NCBI GenBank assembly: GCA_007135385.1
Contig: SLIY01000371.1
Coordinates: 1-9,631 of the forward strand
Direction: 5' to 3'
DNA: 9,631 nt
From: Leptolyngbyaceae cyanobacterium CSSed165cm_216
GTDB taxonomy: Bacteria; Cyanobacteriota; Cyanobacteriia; Phormidesmidales; Phormidesmidaceae
A model generated the notes under the pieces. That model was not told the origin of the DNA and made no database searches. It saw only the letters and a list, made by a program, of their open reading frames with translations. Made by a program: the position numbers and the translations under genes. Below, piece by piece: positions 1 through 7,309 of this stretch (within the stretch, counting starts at the first letter, position 1; the number at the start of each line of letters is the position of its first letter).

Positions 1-2
1 CG

Positions 3-107
3 AGAGAGCAAGTCCCCATCCAAGTCTACTAATTCAGGCAGTTCACTGCGCTCAACTCGGCGGTAGCCACTGGAGCCCAAGTGATATAGCGTACCGACTT
101 GAAGAAT
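3..107 (-). other. Short open frame at the window edge, possible tail of a decayed or frameshifted gene
   Basis: On the minus strand this frame is open for 35 codons up to the window edge and reads like protein near its end (YRRVERSELPELVDLDGDLL). It has no ATG and is closed upstream by a TGA at 108-110. The neighbouring frame, open just upstream from about 177, includes GTVAILVILMPGQDHEFF and ends in TAG at 30-32. A single frameshift would join the two. I do not recognise the family. It could be the degraded C-terminal part of an inserted gene or a chance frame. Confidence 0.2.
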
Positions 108-140
108 TCATGGTCCTGTCCTGGCATCAGAATGACAAGA

Positions 141-162
141 ATGGCAACGGTACCGTTGCCAT
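141..162. repeat. 22-bp perfect palindrome, possible weak terminator
   Basis: The half-site ATGGCAACGGT is followed directly by its reverse complement, giving 11 + 11 bp with no spacer. As RNA it can form a 9-bp stem with a GTAC loop. On the minus strand a T-rich stretch (TTCTTGTCATTCT) follows, so it could end transcripts leaving hemA, though it lies nearly 200 bases past that stop codon and has no clean U-run. A dimeric regulator site is the alternative. Confidence 0.45.
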
Positions 163-228
163 AAAAAAGCTGAATGCTGGCTCTACGGTGGTGCGATCGC
201 TAATCGGTCCCAGCCCAGCCCACCAGTC

Positions 229-351
229 AAAAATGACCAACTACCCCTGCTAAGCCAGAGGCCGCTCCATATTGGGCAACCGTTCGGTGGCGGGCAGCAC
301 GTAGTGGATAGCTGGGTTGCAGGGGCTAGCGATATTAAACCAGCGGGGCAT
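229..351 (-). pseudogene. Remnant of a P-loop (AAA-type) ATPase, N-terminus only
   Basis: An ATG six bases after the hemA stop codon opens a 33-residue frame, MPRWFNIASPCNPAIHYVLP then ATERLPNMERPLA, closed by TAG at 250-252. It closely resembles the start of a family of stand-alone bacterial ATPases that begin RFFNTAGPC-x-P-x-IHYMLP-x-x-RLP and continue with a phenylalanine- and isoleucine-rich strand into a Walker A motif (HAPRQTGKT). Here the frame continues as stop-QG-stop-LVIF, where intact members have roughly QQGYFVI, so both stops look like point changes of a Gln and a Tyr codon. The Walker A motif is absent; the sequence after LVIF no longer matches. There is no visible ribosome site. 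The family match is from memory; the stops and missing P-loop are seen directly. Confidence 0.55.
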
Positions 352-357
352 AGGGGG

Positions 358-1650
358 TTAGCTGTATTTCTCGTTGGAGGCGGTCTCCAGGTCAAACAGC
401 ACATGCAGGGTTTGCATCGCCCGCTTACGGGCTTCAATGTCCCGCTGGGCCCGCAGCTGCACCATGGGGTCGTGGAGGATTTTGTTGACGATCCCCCGGG
501 TCAGAGCTTCAATCACCTCTTGGTGCTTGTCGGCAAACTCGCTACCCAGGCGAGATAGGGCCTTTTCCAGCTCTTGCTCGCGGATGGATTCAACCTTGTT
601 ACGCAGACTGCTGATGGTAACTACGGTATCCAGGGAACGCCACCAGTCCATAAAGCTGTCCACCTCTTCATCCAGCAGCAACTGAGCTTCCATGGCCATA
701 CGGCGGCGGCTGGCCTGGTTTTTGGCCACTACGGCTTTTAGATCGTCCACATTAAAGGCAAACACCCGCTCCAGCTCGTTCACGTTGGCATGGACGTTGA
801 GGGGCACTGAAATGTCGAACACCATCAGGTTACGGCTGGCATCCAGAACGGGCGCCAGGTTGTCGCGGTGCAGCAGCGGTTCCGTGGCAGAGGTACAGGT
901 GAACACCACATCAGAGCACTGTACAGTCTCCATCATGGCGTCTAGGGTGCCGGTGCGAATATCACCATCGCTAAACTGCTTGGCCAACTCGTTAGCCCGA
1001 TCGATGGTGCGGTTGAGGATGGTGATGGTGCACGTATCTTTGGCCAGCAGGTGCTGCACCAGCAGGCGCGCCATTTTACCGGCTCCCAGAATGCTGACAT
1101 GGCACTGACCCAGGTGGGGCACCTTTAGCCGAGCCAGTTCTACGGCCGCCGAGCTAATGGATACGGCCCCAGTACCAATGCTGGTTTCGGTGCGCACCCG
1201 TTTACCAGCGGTAATCGCCTGCTTGAGTAAACGGTTGAGGATGCGGCCACTGCTTTTGTGTTGCTGGGCCAGCTGGTGGGCATGTTTCACCTGAGAAAGG
1301 ATTTGGCCTTCCCCCAGCACCAGACTATCGAGGCCAGCCGCCACCCGCATCAGGTGAGTAACGGCATCTTGGTGGAGCAGAATAAACAGATGCTGACGCA
1401 ATTCTGGCAGAGGAAGACCGCTGTGATCGGCTAAGAACTGAGTCACCTCCCGAACCCCTTGCTCGGTGTCTTCGGTGACGATGTGGATTTCGAGACGATT
1501 ACAGGTGCTGAGGATGGATACTTCGTCCAGGTGAGGGCAATGGGTGAGATGGGCGATCGCGTCTCCTGTCTGAGCCGTCGGAATGCTAAGTTTTTCGCGA
1601 ATATGAACCGGGGCAGTTTTGTGGCTCAGGCCAATTACGGCGATATTCAT
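358..1650 (-). CDS. hemA: Glutamyl-tRNA reductase
   Basis: It reduces glutamyl-tRNA(Glu) with NADPH to glutamate-1-semialdehyde, the first committed step of the C5 route to 5-aminolevulinate and so to chlorophyll, haem and phycobilins. The protein is 430 residues, normal for the family. It starts MNIAVIGLSHKTAPV, carries the catalytic cysteine at residue 50 in SILSTCNRLE, the conserved GLDSLVLGEGQILSQVK at about 107-122, GTGAVSISSAAVELA at 159-173, a Rossmann NADPH site ILGAGKMA at 187-194, and a helical C-terminal dimerisation region from about 310. The ATG at 1648-1650 is preceded by GGAGGA a few bases upstream, which fixes the start. The glpX terminator upstream implies its own promoter in 1651-1863; I could not pick a convincing one. 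In plants and cyanobacteria this enzyme is a main control point of the pathway. Confidence 0.98.
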   Translation of the reverse strand: MNIAVIGLSHKTAPVHIREKLSIPTAQTGDAIAHLTHCPHLDEVSILSTCNRLEIHIVTEDTEQGVREVTQFLADHSGLPLPELRQHLFILLHQDAVTHLMRVAAGLDSLVLGEGQILSQVKHAHQLAQQHKSSGRILNRLLKQAITAGKRVRTETSIGTGAVSISSAAVELARLKVPHLGQCHVSILGAGKMARLLVQHLLAKDTCTITILNRTIDRANELAKQFSDGDIRTGTLDAMMETVQCSDVVFTCTSATEPLLHRDNLAPVLDASRNLMVFDISVPLNVHANVNELERVFAFNVDDLKAVVAKNQASRRRMAMEAQLLLDEEVDSFMDWWRSLDTVVTISSLRNKVESIREQELEKALSRLGSEFADKHQEVIEALTRGIVNKILHDPMVQLRAQRDIEARKRAMQTLHVLFDLETASNEKYS

Positions 1651-1863
1651 TCTTCCTCCACGCGTTTAGTGATTCACCTATTTATGGCGTACCGGGGGTA
1701 GGGTGCTTGGTTCGGTAAAACCGCTAAGACTCGATAGAACCCCTAAGACATAGACGCTATCAATATCAACGTTACCCCAGACACAAAAGCCAATATGTTT
1801 GAACTTAGAGATAAATTGGACCCGACTCAAGGAAACTCAACAAAAGTCCATCAAACGATAGGC

Positions 1864-1896
1864 AAAAAAAAAGAGATGCGGAGCTACCGCATCTCT
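1864..1896 (-). terminator. Rho-independent terminator of glpX
   Basis: On the minus strand a perfect 10-bp stem (AGAGATGCGG / CCGCATCTCT, loop TAGCT) is followed directly by at least eight T residues. It starts about 25 bases after the glpX stop codon and is the cleanest intrinsic terminator in the window. It separates glpX from hemA although the two genes lie in the same direction. Confidence 0.93.
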
Positions 1897-1920
1897 AGGG
1901 TAACAAGCCCAGTGGAGAGC

Positions 1921-2958
1921 CTATCGGATTTGCAGGGTCTTGGGCTGATCGAACATGTGGATGGTGTCCACGAAACGGGCCGTTTGGGATTGGCTAGAGA
2001 TGACCAAAGACTGAGTACGAGCCCCGCCATGGAAGAAGCGTACCCCATTCATCAATTCACCGGAGGTAATGCCGGTGGCCGCAAAAAGTACGGTCTCTCC
2101 AGAGGCCAATTCGTCGGTGTCGTAGACCTTATCAAGGTCAGTGATGTCCATTTCTTGCAGGCGAGCGATGTTAGCTTCCTTGCTTTCGCCAATCAGCCCA
2201 GTTTTCACCACCGCAGGGTCGTAAATTAGCTGGCCCTGGAAGTGGCCTCCCAGACACCGCATAGCGGCCGCACTAATCACCCCTTCGGGCGCAGCACCAA
2301 TCCCCATCAGGGCATGGGTGTTGGTGCCGGAAAAGGCACAGGAGATGGCCGCGCCTACGTCCCCATCACCGATCAGCTTAACGCGGGCACCAGCATCACG
2401 AATTTCTTTGATCAAATCGTTGTGGCGATCGCGCTTCATCACCACCACCACCAATTCGTCGATGGACCGGTCTAAACACTCAGCCAGAATTTTCAGGTTT
2501 TCGGTGGCAGAGTTGTTGATGTCAACTTTGCCTTTGGCCTGGGGCGGAGCAGCCAACTTTTTCATGTAAAAGTCAGGAGCCGCAAATAGCCCCCCCTTTT
2601 CAGAGATGGCCAGCACCGCCATGGAGCCATTTTGACCATAGGCCACCAAATTAGTGCCTTCACAGGGGTCAACAGCAATATCAATTTCCATCAACTCGTC
2701 AAGGTTGCAGACATCGGTGGCGTTTGGCTGGGTGCAGATGCCTACTTCTTCACCGATGTAGAGCATCGGTGCATCGTCCCGTTCCCCCTCGCCAATCACA
2801 ATGCGGCCACGCATGTGAATCTGATTCATACGCTCCCGCATGGCTTCTACAGCCACCTGGTCGGCAATATTTTTTTCGCCTTTGCCCATCCAGCGAGATG
2901 ATGCGATCGCCGCCTGTTCGACCACCTCAATAATCTCAAGTCCGAGGGTACTTTCCAC
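1921..2958 (-). CDS. glpX: Class II fructose-1,6-/sedoheptulose-1,7-bisphosphatase
   Basis: It removes the C1 phosphate from fructose-1,6-bisphosphate and, in cyanobacteria, also from sedoheptulose-1,7-bisphosphate, so one enzyme serves two Calvin-cycle steps and gluconeogenesis. At 345 residues it has the usual cyanobacterial GlpX length. Metal and phosphate ligands of the lithium-sensitive phosphatase fold are present: D33 in IADQ, E57 in GEGERDDAPM, D97 and E100 in AVDPCEGTN, DGDVGAAI at 198-205, and E225 in GIGAAPEGVISAAAMR. Cysteines at 75, 84 and 99 are candidates for the redox control reported for cyanobacterial forms. The start is GTG at 2956-2958, with GGAGG nine bases upstream. The hemA-glpX order matches what I recall from Synechococcus elongatus. 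The upstream spacer to the SLH gene is filled largely by heptad repeats. Confidence 0.97.
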   Translation of the reverse strand: MESTLGLEIIEVVEQAAIASSRWMGKGEKNIADQVAVEAMRERMNQIHMRGRIVIGEGERDDAPMLYIGEEVGICTQPNATDVCNLDELMEIDIAVDPCEGTNLVAYGQNGSMAVLAISEKGGLFAAPDFYMKKLAAPPQAKGKVDINNSATENLKILAECLDRSIDELVVVVMKRDRHNDLIKEIRDAGARVKLIGDGDVGAAISCAFSGTNTHALMGIGAAPEGVISAAAMRCLGGHFQGQLIYDPAVVKTGLIGESKEANIARLQEMDITDLDKVYDTDELASGETVLFAATGITSGELMNGVRFFHGGARTQSLVISSQSQTARFVDTIHMFDQPKTLQIR

Positions 2959-3044
2959 GGGATAAATCCTCCAAACTGCCTATATTTAGTTAGTTCCACG
3001 TTCCCAATCTCAATTTCCCAGTCTATCAGACGGTGGGATCAAGA

Positions 3045-3107
3045 AATAGGGAATAGGATATTGGGTTTCGGGTATCAGGTATCGGGTGTCCGGTATACGG
3101 TGCAAGG
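3045..3107. repeat. Heptanucleotide tandem repeat, left arm of an inverted pair
   Basis: Nine degenerate 7-bp units in strict register, nearly all ending in GG, for example AATAGGG, TATTGGG, TATCAGG, TATCGGG and TATACGG. The sequence drifts from unit to unit but the 7-bp spacing does not slip. It resembles the short tandemly repeated repetitive (STRR) elements of cyanobacteria. Confidence 0.8.
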
Positions 3108-3121
3108 TGTAGCAAGGTAAA

Positions 3122-3177
3122 CCGGGAACCGCAAACCGTATACCCGCCCCCTGTCACCCGATACCTAGTTCCCTATT
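3122..3177. repeat. Heptanucleotide tandem repeat, right (inverted) arm
   Basis: Eight 7-bp units in register that start with CC, for example CCGTATA, CCCGATA and CCCTATT, that is, the reverse complement of the units in the left arm. Exact pairing blocks include GGTATCGGGTG (3078-3088) with CACCCGATACC (3155-3165), GTATACGG (3093-3100) with CCGTATAC (3136-3143), and AATAGGG with CCCTATT at the outer ends. Together the arms can form a long interrupted hairpin around a 14-base centre. The array ends about six bases from the stop codon of the SLH gene and would lie in its 3' untranslated RNA. Confidence 0.8.
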
Positions 3178-3182
3178 CCCCC

Positions 3183-4241
3183 CTAAAGGGCTGGCACAGC
3201 ATAGTCCGACGCCACTGGCGGTAGCTCCCCTTGGTTAACCAGGGCTTGGTGGAGCATAGCCACGATTTCAGCTCGGGTAGCCGTGGCCGTTGGCCGTAAT
3301 TGGTCGCGATTGGGGTAGTTGATAATCAGAGCATTCTCCGCCGCTGCGGCCACCGGATTTCTGGACCACTCGGGCATGGCCTCAGTATCGACAAACGCTT
3401 GTAGGGTTTGGTCTGGGTTAGAGGCATCGGGCAGATCTAGCCCTGCTGCTAGACTAACCAGCACTTCATAGCGAGGGACCAGTTGGTTTGGGCGAAAATC
3501 CCCTTCTGGATAGCCACTCATGAACCCTTTAGCAACCGCTTGATCGATGGCGGGGGCTACCGGGTCAGCACTCGACACATCACTAAACTCAGCGGTAGCC
3601 GGATCAGGTTGATCGCCAAACGCCTGATCGATCAGCAGGGCTAGATCCCCACGGCTCAAGGCTAGATCTGGTTCAAATTGCCCCGAGGCAAAGTCAGGTA
3701 AATAGCCAGCCTCATACATGGCCACAATAAAGGGGTAAGCCCAATGACTTTCCGGGACGTCCGAAATATCCAGGGGGGGAAGGACAGCCGCAGAGTTAGC
3801 CGCCGGGGCGGTTGGTGTCGTCTCCGGTTCAGCTACTCCTCGTGATACCGCTCGCCTAGGCTGATCAGAACGACGACCGAGACTCGGTAGCCCCCCTTCT
3901 CGGGTTTGGGAATTGTTATCTTGCGGTGCCACGGTCGGTCGCCGTTGACCTGGTTCTAAGCTGCGGGGCTGAAATCGCTCAGGCGTTGTTTCCTCTGTGG
4001 GCCCAAACAAACGGGGAACAGCCTCGTCAACTTGGCGCCGTAGTAATGCCTGAGCCGCGAAGGTGTCATTTCGACTTATCCCCCACCAGAAAATCGCCCC
4101 TATACCTAACAAAGCCAGCACCAAAGCCACCAACTCATCAAAGTCGAGGGTGCGGCGATTGCGCCTGGAAGTGTCGCCAGTCGCTGGACGCGGCTCGTTG
4201 GGATCGGCAGAGTCGGGGAATTCGGGGGGAAGATTCACCAT
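3183..4241 (-). CDS. Membrane-anchored protein with three SLH repeats
   Basis: A 352-residue protein of unknown exact role. A cytoplasmic stretch rich in Pro and Arg (1-35, with RRNRR just before the membrane) is followed by one hydrophobic segment at about 36-56 (ELVALVLALLGIGAIFWWGI), a Pro/Thr/Ser/Gln-rich disordered linker at about 75-155, and three S-layer homology repeats at about 160-208, 217-268 and 280-336. Visible repeat cores are ESHWAYPFIVAMYEAGYL, GYPEGDFRPNQLVPRYEV and INYPNRDQLRP-TRAEIVAML. SLH domains bind secondary cell-wall polymers or peptidoglycan, so the likely picture is an inner-membrane protein reaching into the periplasm to hold the wall. No enzymatic domain and no OprB-type porin barrel follow. 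The ATG at 4239-4241 has no purine-rich ribosome site, so the start is less certain than the body. Confidence 0.88.
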   Translation of the reverse strand: MVNLPPEFPDSADPNEPRPATGDTSRRNRRTLDFDELVALVLALLGIGAIFWWGISRNDTFAAQALLRRQVDEAVPRLFGPTEETTPERFQPRSLEPGQRRPTVAPQDNNSQTREGGLPSLGRRSDQPRRAVSRGVAEPETTPTAPAANSAAVLPPLDISDVPESHWAYPFIVAMYEAGYLPDFASGQFEPDLALSRGDLALLIDQAFGDQPDPATAEFSDVSSADPVAPAIDQAVAKGFMSGYPEGDFRPNQLVPRYEVLVSLAAGLDLPDASNPDQTLQAFVDTEAMPEWSRNPVAAAAENALIINYPNRDQLRPTATATRAEIVAMLHQALVNQGELPPVASDYAVPAL

Positions 4242-4276
4242 GGGATTATTGGAGGGGGGATGAGGGTTTCAGGGTT

Positions 4277-4304
4277 ATCCTACCGTTAACCCCAGCGGTT
4301 TCAA
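4277..4304 (-). promoter_or_regulatory. Candidate promoter of the SLH-protein gene
   Basis: On the minus strand TTGAAA (4299-4304) and TAGGAT (4277-4282) are separated by 16 bases, fitting a sigma-70 type promoter with 5/6 and 4/6 matches. It lies between the clpC terminator and the gene, leaving a leader of roughly 30 bases. Position and spacing support it; no other evidence is available. Confidence 0.4.
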
Positions 4305-4319
4305 AGCGTTGACACGATC

Positions 4320-4352
4320 AAAAAGCGGTGGATAGCTAAGGTACCCACCGCT
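4320..4352 (-). terminator. Rho-independent terminator of clpC
   Basis: On the minus strand an 8-bp stem (AGCGGTGG / CCACCGCT, 13-base loop) is followed by five T residues. It lies about 60 bases past the clpC stop codon and before the SLH-protein gene, so the two genes are probably transcribed separately. Confidence 0.82.
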
Positions 4353-4413
4353 AATATTCAAATCTCAGCCGATCTCAGTAGAGTTAGTTCACTAGCCTCA
4401 GCCTAGGGGAGAC

Positions 4414-6891
4414 CTACCCCATGCCAGCCATGGCGGGCTGACGCTCAGGCGTAACGACCGGATCCCCAGCCTCATTCACATCCAGTAGGGCGCGATCACC
4501 GGATTCCAGGTCTCCGGCCAAAATAGCTTCAGCCAGGGGATCTTCGACCAGTCGGGCGATCGCCCGCCGCATGGGGCGAGCCCCATAGCGCTGGTCGTAA
4601 CCCTCAGTAGCGAGCTTGGCCCGAAACGCTTCTGATAAAGCGACTTGGATTTGGCGATCGGCCAGGCGCTGGTTAACCTGATCAAGCATCAGGTCAGCCA
4701 CTTGGTTCACCTCTGCCTGGGTCAGCTGACGGAACACAATAATTTCATCCAGACGATTCAGTAGTTCTGGGCGGAAGTACTGCTTCATCTCTTCATTCAC
4801 CAGGTTACGGATGTTGTTGTACTGGCTGGTAGCCGCATCGGTAGTGGCTAAATCAAAGCCGAGACCACTGCCGCCTTTCTCGATCACCTGGGAACCAATG
4901 TTCGACGTCATGATGATCAGCACATTTTTAAAGCTGACCACCCGCCCTTTAGCATCAGTTAGTCGGCCATCTTCTAGCACCTGCAGCAACAGGTTAAACA
5001 CCTCGGGGTGGGCCTTCTCAATCTCATCCATCAAAATGACGGAATAGGGCTGGCGGCGCACCGCCTCAGTCAGTTGGCCCCCTTCGTCATAGCCCACAAA
5101 TCCTGGCGGGGAACCGATCAGCTTAGATACGGTATGTCCTTCCATAAATTCAGACATATCCAACCGAATCATCGCGTCTTCTGAGCCAAACAAGGCGATA
5201 GCTAGAGCCTTAGATAATTCAGTTTTACCCACCCCAGTGGGGCCAGAAAACACTAGGCTAGCGATGGGGCGATCGGCACTGGAAAGCCCCGATCTGGCTC
5301 GACGGATGGCCTTTGAGGCGGCCATCACAGCCTCGTGTTGACCAATCACTCGCTCGTGCAAAATATCTTCTAAGTGCATCAGGCGAGCAGCTTCGGTTTC
5401 TGTCATCCGGTTGACTGGAATGCCTGTCCAACTGGCAACGATATCAGCAATATTCTCTTCGTCAACCACAGGCTGAGGGGGCAGGGTACCCGCGGCCGCT
5501 TCCCCATACTCAGGAATATCAGCTTGCAGTTGTTGTAGGAGGGCCTGACGCTCATCGGTCAGCGTTTTGGCACGGCCAAAGTCCTGCATTTGAATCGCTT
5601 CGTCGGTGGCTTTATTAACCTGACGTAGTTGCTGCTTCAGCTCCTTGGAGGGGTACTTGGGCATAAACCGCAGTTTTACCTGGGAACCAGCTTCATCAAT
5701 TAAATCGATCGCTTTGTCGGGTAGGAAGCGATCGCTGATATAGCGATCGGCCAGCTTCGTGGCGGCCTCTAAAGCTTCATCGGTAAAGGTAACCTGGTGG
5801 AACTGTTCGTAACGGCTGCGCACCCCTTGTAAAATTTCGATAGTTTCCTGCACCGAGGGGGGATTGATCGTTACCGGCTGAAAGCGTCGTTCCAGCGCAG
5901 CATCCCGCTCGATGTACTTACGAAATTCATCTAAGGTCGTGGCCCCAATACACTGCATTTCTCCCCGGGCTAGGGCTGGTTTCAACATATTGGCGGCGTC
6001 CATGCCCCCTTCCAGGGAACCAGCCCCAATCAGGGTGTGAATTTCATCAATCACCAGTACGACATCAGAATCTTCCCGCACTTCCTGTACCAATTGGGTT
6101 AAGCGCTCTTCAAAGTCGCCCCGAAACCGGGTACCCGAGACCAAAGACCCCATATCCAGACTGATCACCCGCTTGGAGATTAAAGCTTCAGGGACATCTT
6201 GGTTAGCGATACGTTGGGCTAAGCCTTCGGCGATCGCCGTTTTACCCACCCCTGGCTCACCCACCAAAACGGGGTTATTCTTGGTGCGACGACCCAGAAT
6301 TTGCACCACCCGCTCGATTTCCTGGGCTCGACCAATGACCGGGTCGATCTTACCTGTGGCGGCTAGGGCTGTCAGGTCAGTGCCAAACTCAGACAAAATT
6401 TTGCCCGCCTTGCGGCCCCCCTCGCGACTTTCACGACCACCAGCAGGTACCGCCGCCGCTTCACCCATTTCTTGAATGATGCGGGTACGAACCTTAGTAG
6501 GTTCAACTCCCAAGTTAGTCATGACTCGATAGGCCACGCTCTCAGTACTTTGGGTCAGGCTCAACAATAGATGCTCAGGCTCAATGTAGGCGGCATCCAT
6601 GCGACGCGCCTCTTGAAAAGCCTGCTCAAAAACTTGCTTTACCTTCGGCGTAAACGGAATTTCAGGGGGCACACTGCCGCTACCCCGACCGATGATGGCT
6701 TCCACCTCGGCACGAGCATCATTTAAATTGATGCCAAATTCCCCTAACACCTTGGCGGATACCGTGGACTCTTCCTTAATCAAGCCCAGCAGCAGCTGCT
6801 CAGTGCCTACAAAGTTGTGACGTAGGCGCCGAGCTTCCTCTTGGGCCTTCATGATGACCGCGATCGCCGTGTTGGTGAAATGTTCAAACAT
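4414..6891 (-). CDS. clpC: ClpC, Hsp100 ATPase subunit of the Clp protease
   Basis: A cytosolic hexameric unfoldase that feeds substrates into the ClpP-type peptidase; ClpC is essential in studied cyanobacteria and is the ancestor of the chloroplast stromal Hsp93. Length is 825 residues, typical. In order: paired Clp-N repeats (about 1-145), AAA module 1 with Walker A GEPGVGKT (211-218) and Walker B VLVIDE (278-283), a short coiled middle domain with a UVR-like stretch (about 415-460) that marks ClpC rather than ClpA or ClpB, then AAA module 2 with Walker A GPTGVGKT (550-557), Walker B VILMDE (618-623) and the C-terminal D2-small domain. The ClpP-docking tripeptide LGF is at 677-679. The ATG at 6889-6891 gives the conserved start MFEHFTNTAIAVIMKAQEEA, although no strong Shine-Dalgarno precedes it. 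It has its own terminator and a long leader. Confidence 0.98.
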   Translation of the reverse strand: MFEHFTNTAIAVIMKAQEEARRLRHNFVGTEQLLLGLIKEESTVSAKVLGEFGINLNDARAEVEAIIGRGSGSVPPEIPFTPKVKQVFEQAFQEARRMDAAYIEPEHLLLSLTQSTESVAYRVMTNLGVEPTKVRTRIIQEMGEAAAVPAGGRESREGGRKAGKILSEFGTDLTALAATGKIDPVIGRAQEIERVVQILGRRTKNNPVLVGEPGVGKTAIAEGLAQRIANQDVPEALISKRVISLDMGSLVSGTRFRGDFEERLTQLVQEVREDSDVVLVIDEIHTLIGAGSLEGGMDAANMLKPALARGEMQCIGATTLDEFRKYIERDAALERRFQPVTINPPSVQETIEILQGVRSRYEQFHQVTFTDEALEAATKLADRYISDRFLPDKAIDLIDEAGSQVKLRFMPKYPSKELKQQLRQVNKATDEAIQMQDFGRAKTLTDERQALLQQLQADIPEYGEAAAGTLPPQPVVDEENIADIVASWTGIPVNRMTETEAARLMHLEDILHERVIGQHEAVMAASKAIRRARSGLSSADRPIASLVFSGPTGVGKTELSKALAIALFGSEDAMIRLDMSEFMEGHTVSKLIGSPPGFVGYDEGGQLTEAVRRQPYSVILMDEIEKAHPEVFNLLLQVLEDGRLTDAKGRVVSFKNVLIIMTSNIGSQVIEKGGSGLGFDLATTDAATSQYNNIRNLVNEEMKQYFRPELLNRLDEIIVFRQLTQAEVNQVADLMLDQVNQRLADRQIQVALSEAFRAKLATEGYDQRYGARPMRRAIARLVEDPLAEAILAGDLESGDRALLDVNEAGDPVVTPERQPAMAGMG

Positions 6892-7010
6892 GGTGTTTAG
6901 TAATCCGCTAGTGGGCTGAGGAGAAAAAAGTGATTAATGAGGAAAAATAAGGGCTAAGACAACAACTAACTTATTAATACTTTACAAGGAAACACTTGTA
7001 CTCAGCAGTG

Positions 7011-7044
7011 GGGAGAACCTCACTCCCGACTACGGTTGAGTCGG
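7011..7044. promoter_or_regulatory. Two overlapping hairpins in the predicted clpC leader
   Basis: GGGAG (7011-7015) pairs with CTCCC (7023-7027), and CCGACT (7026-7031) pairs with AGTCGG (7039-7044). The two stems share bases 7026-7027, so full formation of both competes slightly. If the promoter at 7051-7079 is right, the second hairpin is the very 5' end of the clpC message, a place where hairpins commonly protect RNA from decay. Function is inference. Confidence 0.35.
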
Positions 7045-7050
7045 TTGTGA

Positions 7051-7079
7051 ATAAAACCTTAGCCTGAGGCCTGTGTCAA
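7051..7079 (-). promoter_or_regulatory. Candidate clpC promoter
   Basis: On the minus strand a perfect TTGACA (7074-7079) is followed after 17 bases by TTTTAT (7051-7056), a 4/6 match to the -10 consensus. Transcription would start near 7044 and give a 5' untranslated leader of about 150 bases. Other starts nearer the gene cannot be excluded because the stretch 6940-7000 is also AT-rich. Confidence 0.5.
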
Positions 7080-7274
7080 AATGGACAGGATGTTAAATTT
7101 TTCTCAGAAAAGTATTAACATTCCTTAACCTATTGTATCTTGCTAGCCTCCTTTGCGGCAAATGCTTGACCACCTTTAGCGCTCTGCAGCGCTTGGGGGC
7201 ATCAAAGACACCGCGGAGTTGCGATGTTTCAAGAAATGCAAGGTTCTGTTGAGTCTGATCCCCGTTCGGCAACT

Positions 7275-7309
7275 CTAGGGTGACACTAGGGGTGACACTA
7301 GAGGTGAAT
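7275..7309 (+). repeat. Three tandem 12-bp direct repeats upstream of the Nif11 gene
   Basis: The units are CTAGGGTGACA (7275-7285, one base shorter), CTAGGGGTGACA (7286-7297) and CTAGAGGTGAAT (7298-7309). The core AGGTGA/GGGTGA is kept in all three. They lie about 75-110 bases before the start codon, a plausible place for iterated binding sites of an activator, immediately before TTGACC. No known regulator consensus was recognised. Confidence 0.6.

Noticed and set aside
692..1108. Plus-strand open frame inside hemA
   Set aside because: Antisense to a fully conserved gene, Arg/Ser-rich composition, no recognisable domain.
1651..1863. Promoter or riboswitch for hemA
   Set aside because: No convincing -35/-10 pair or recognised riboswitch fold was found, although a promoter must exist here given the glpX terminator.
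4309..4337. Plus-strand promoter starting with TTGACA near the clpC terminator
   Set aside because: No good -10 box at the right distance and no plus-strand gene downstream; it would only give RNA antisense to clpC.
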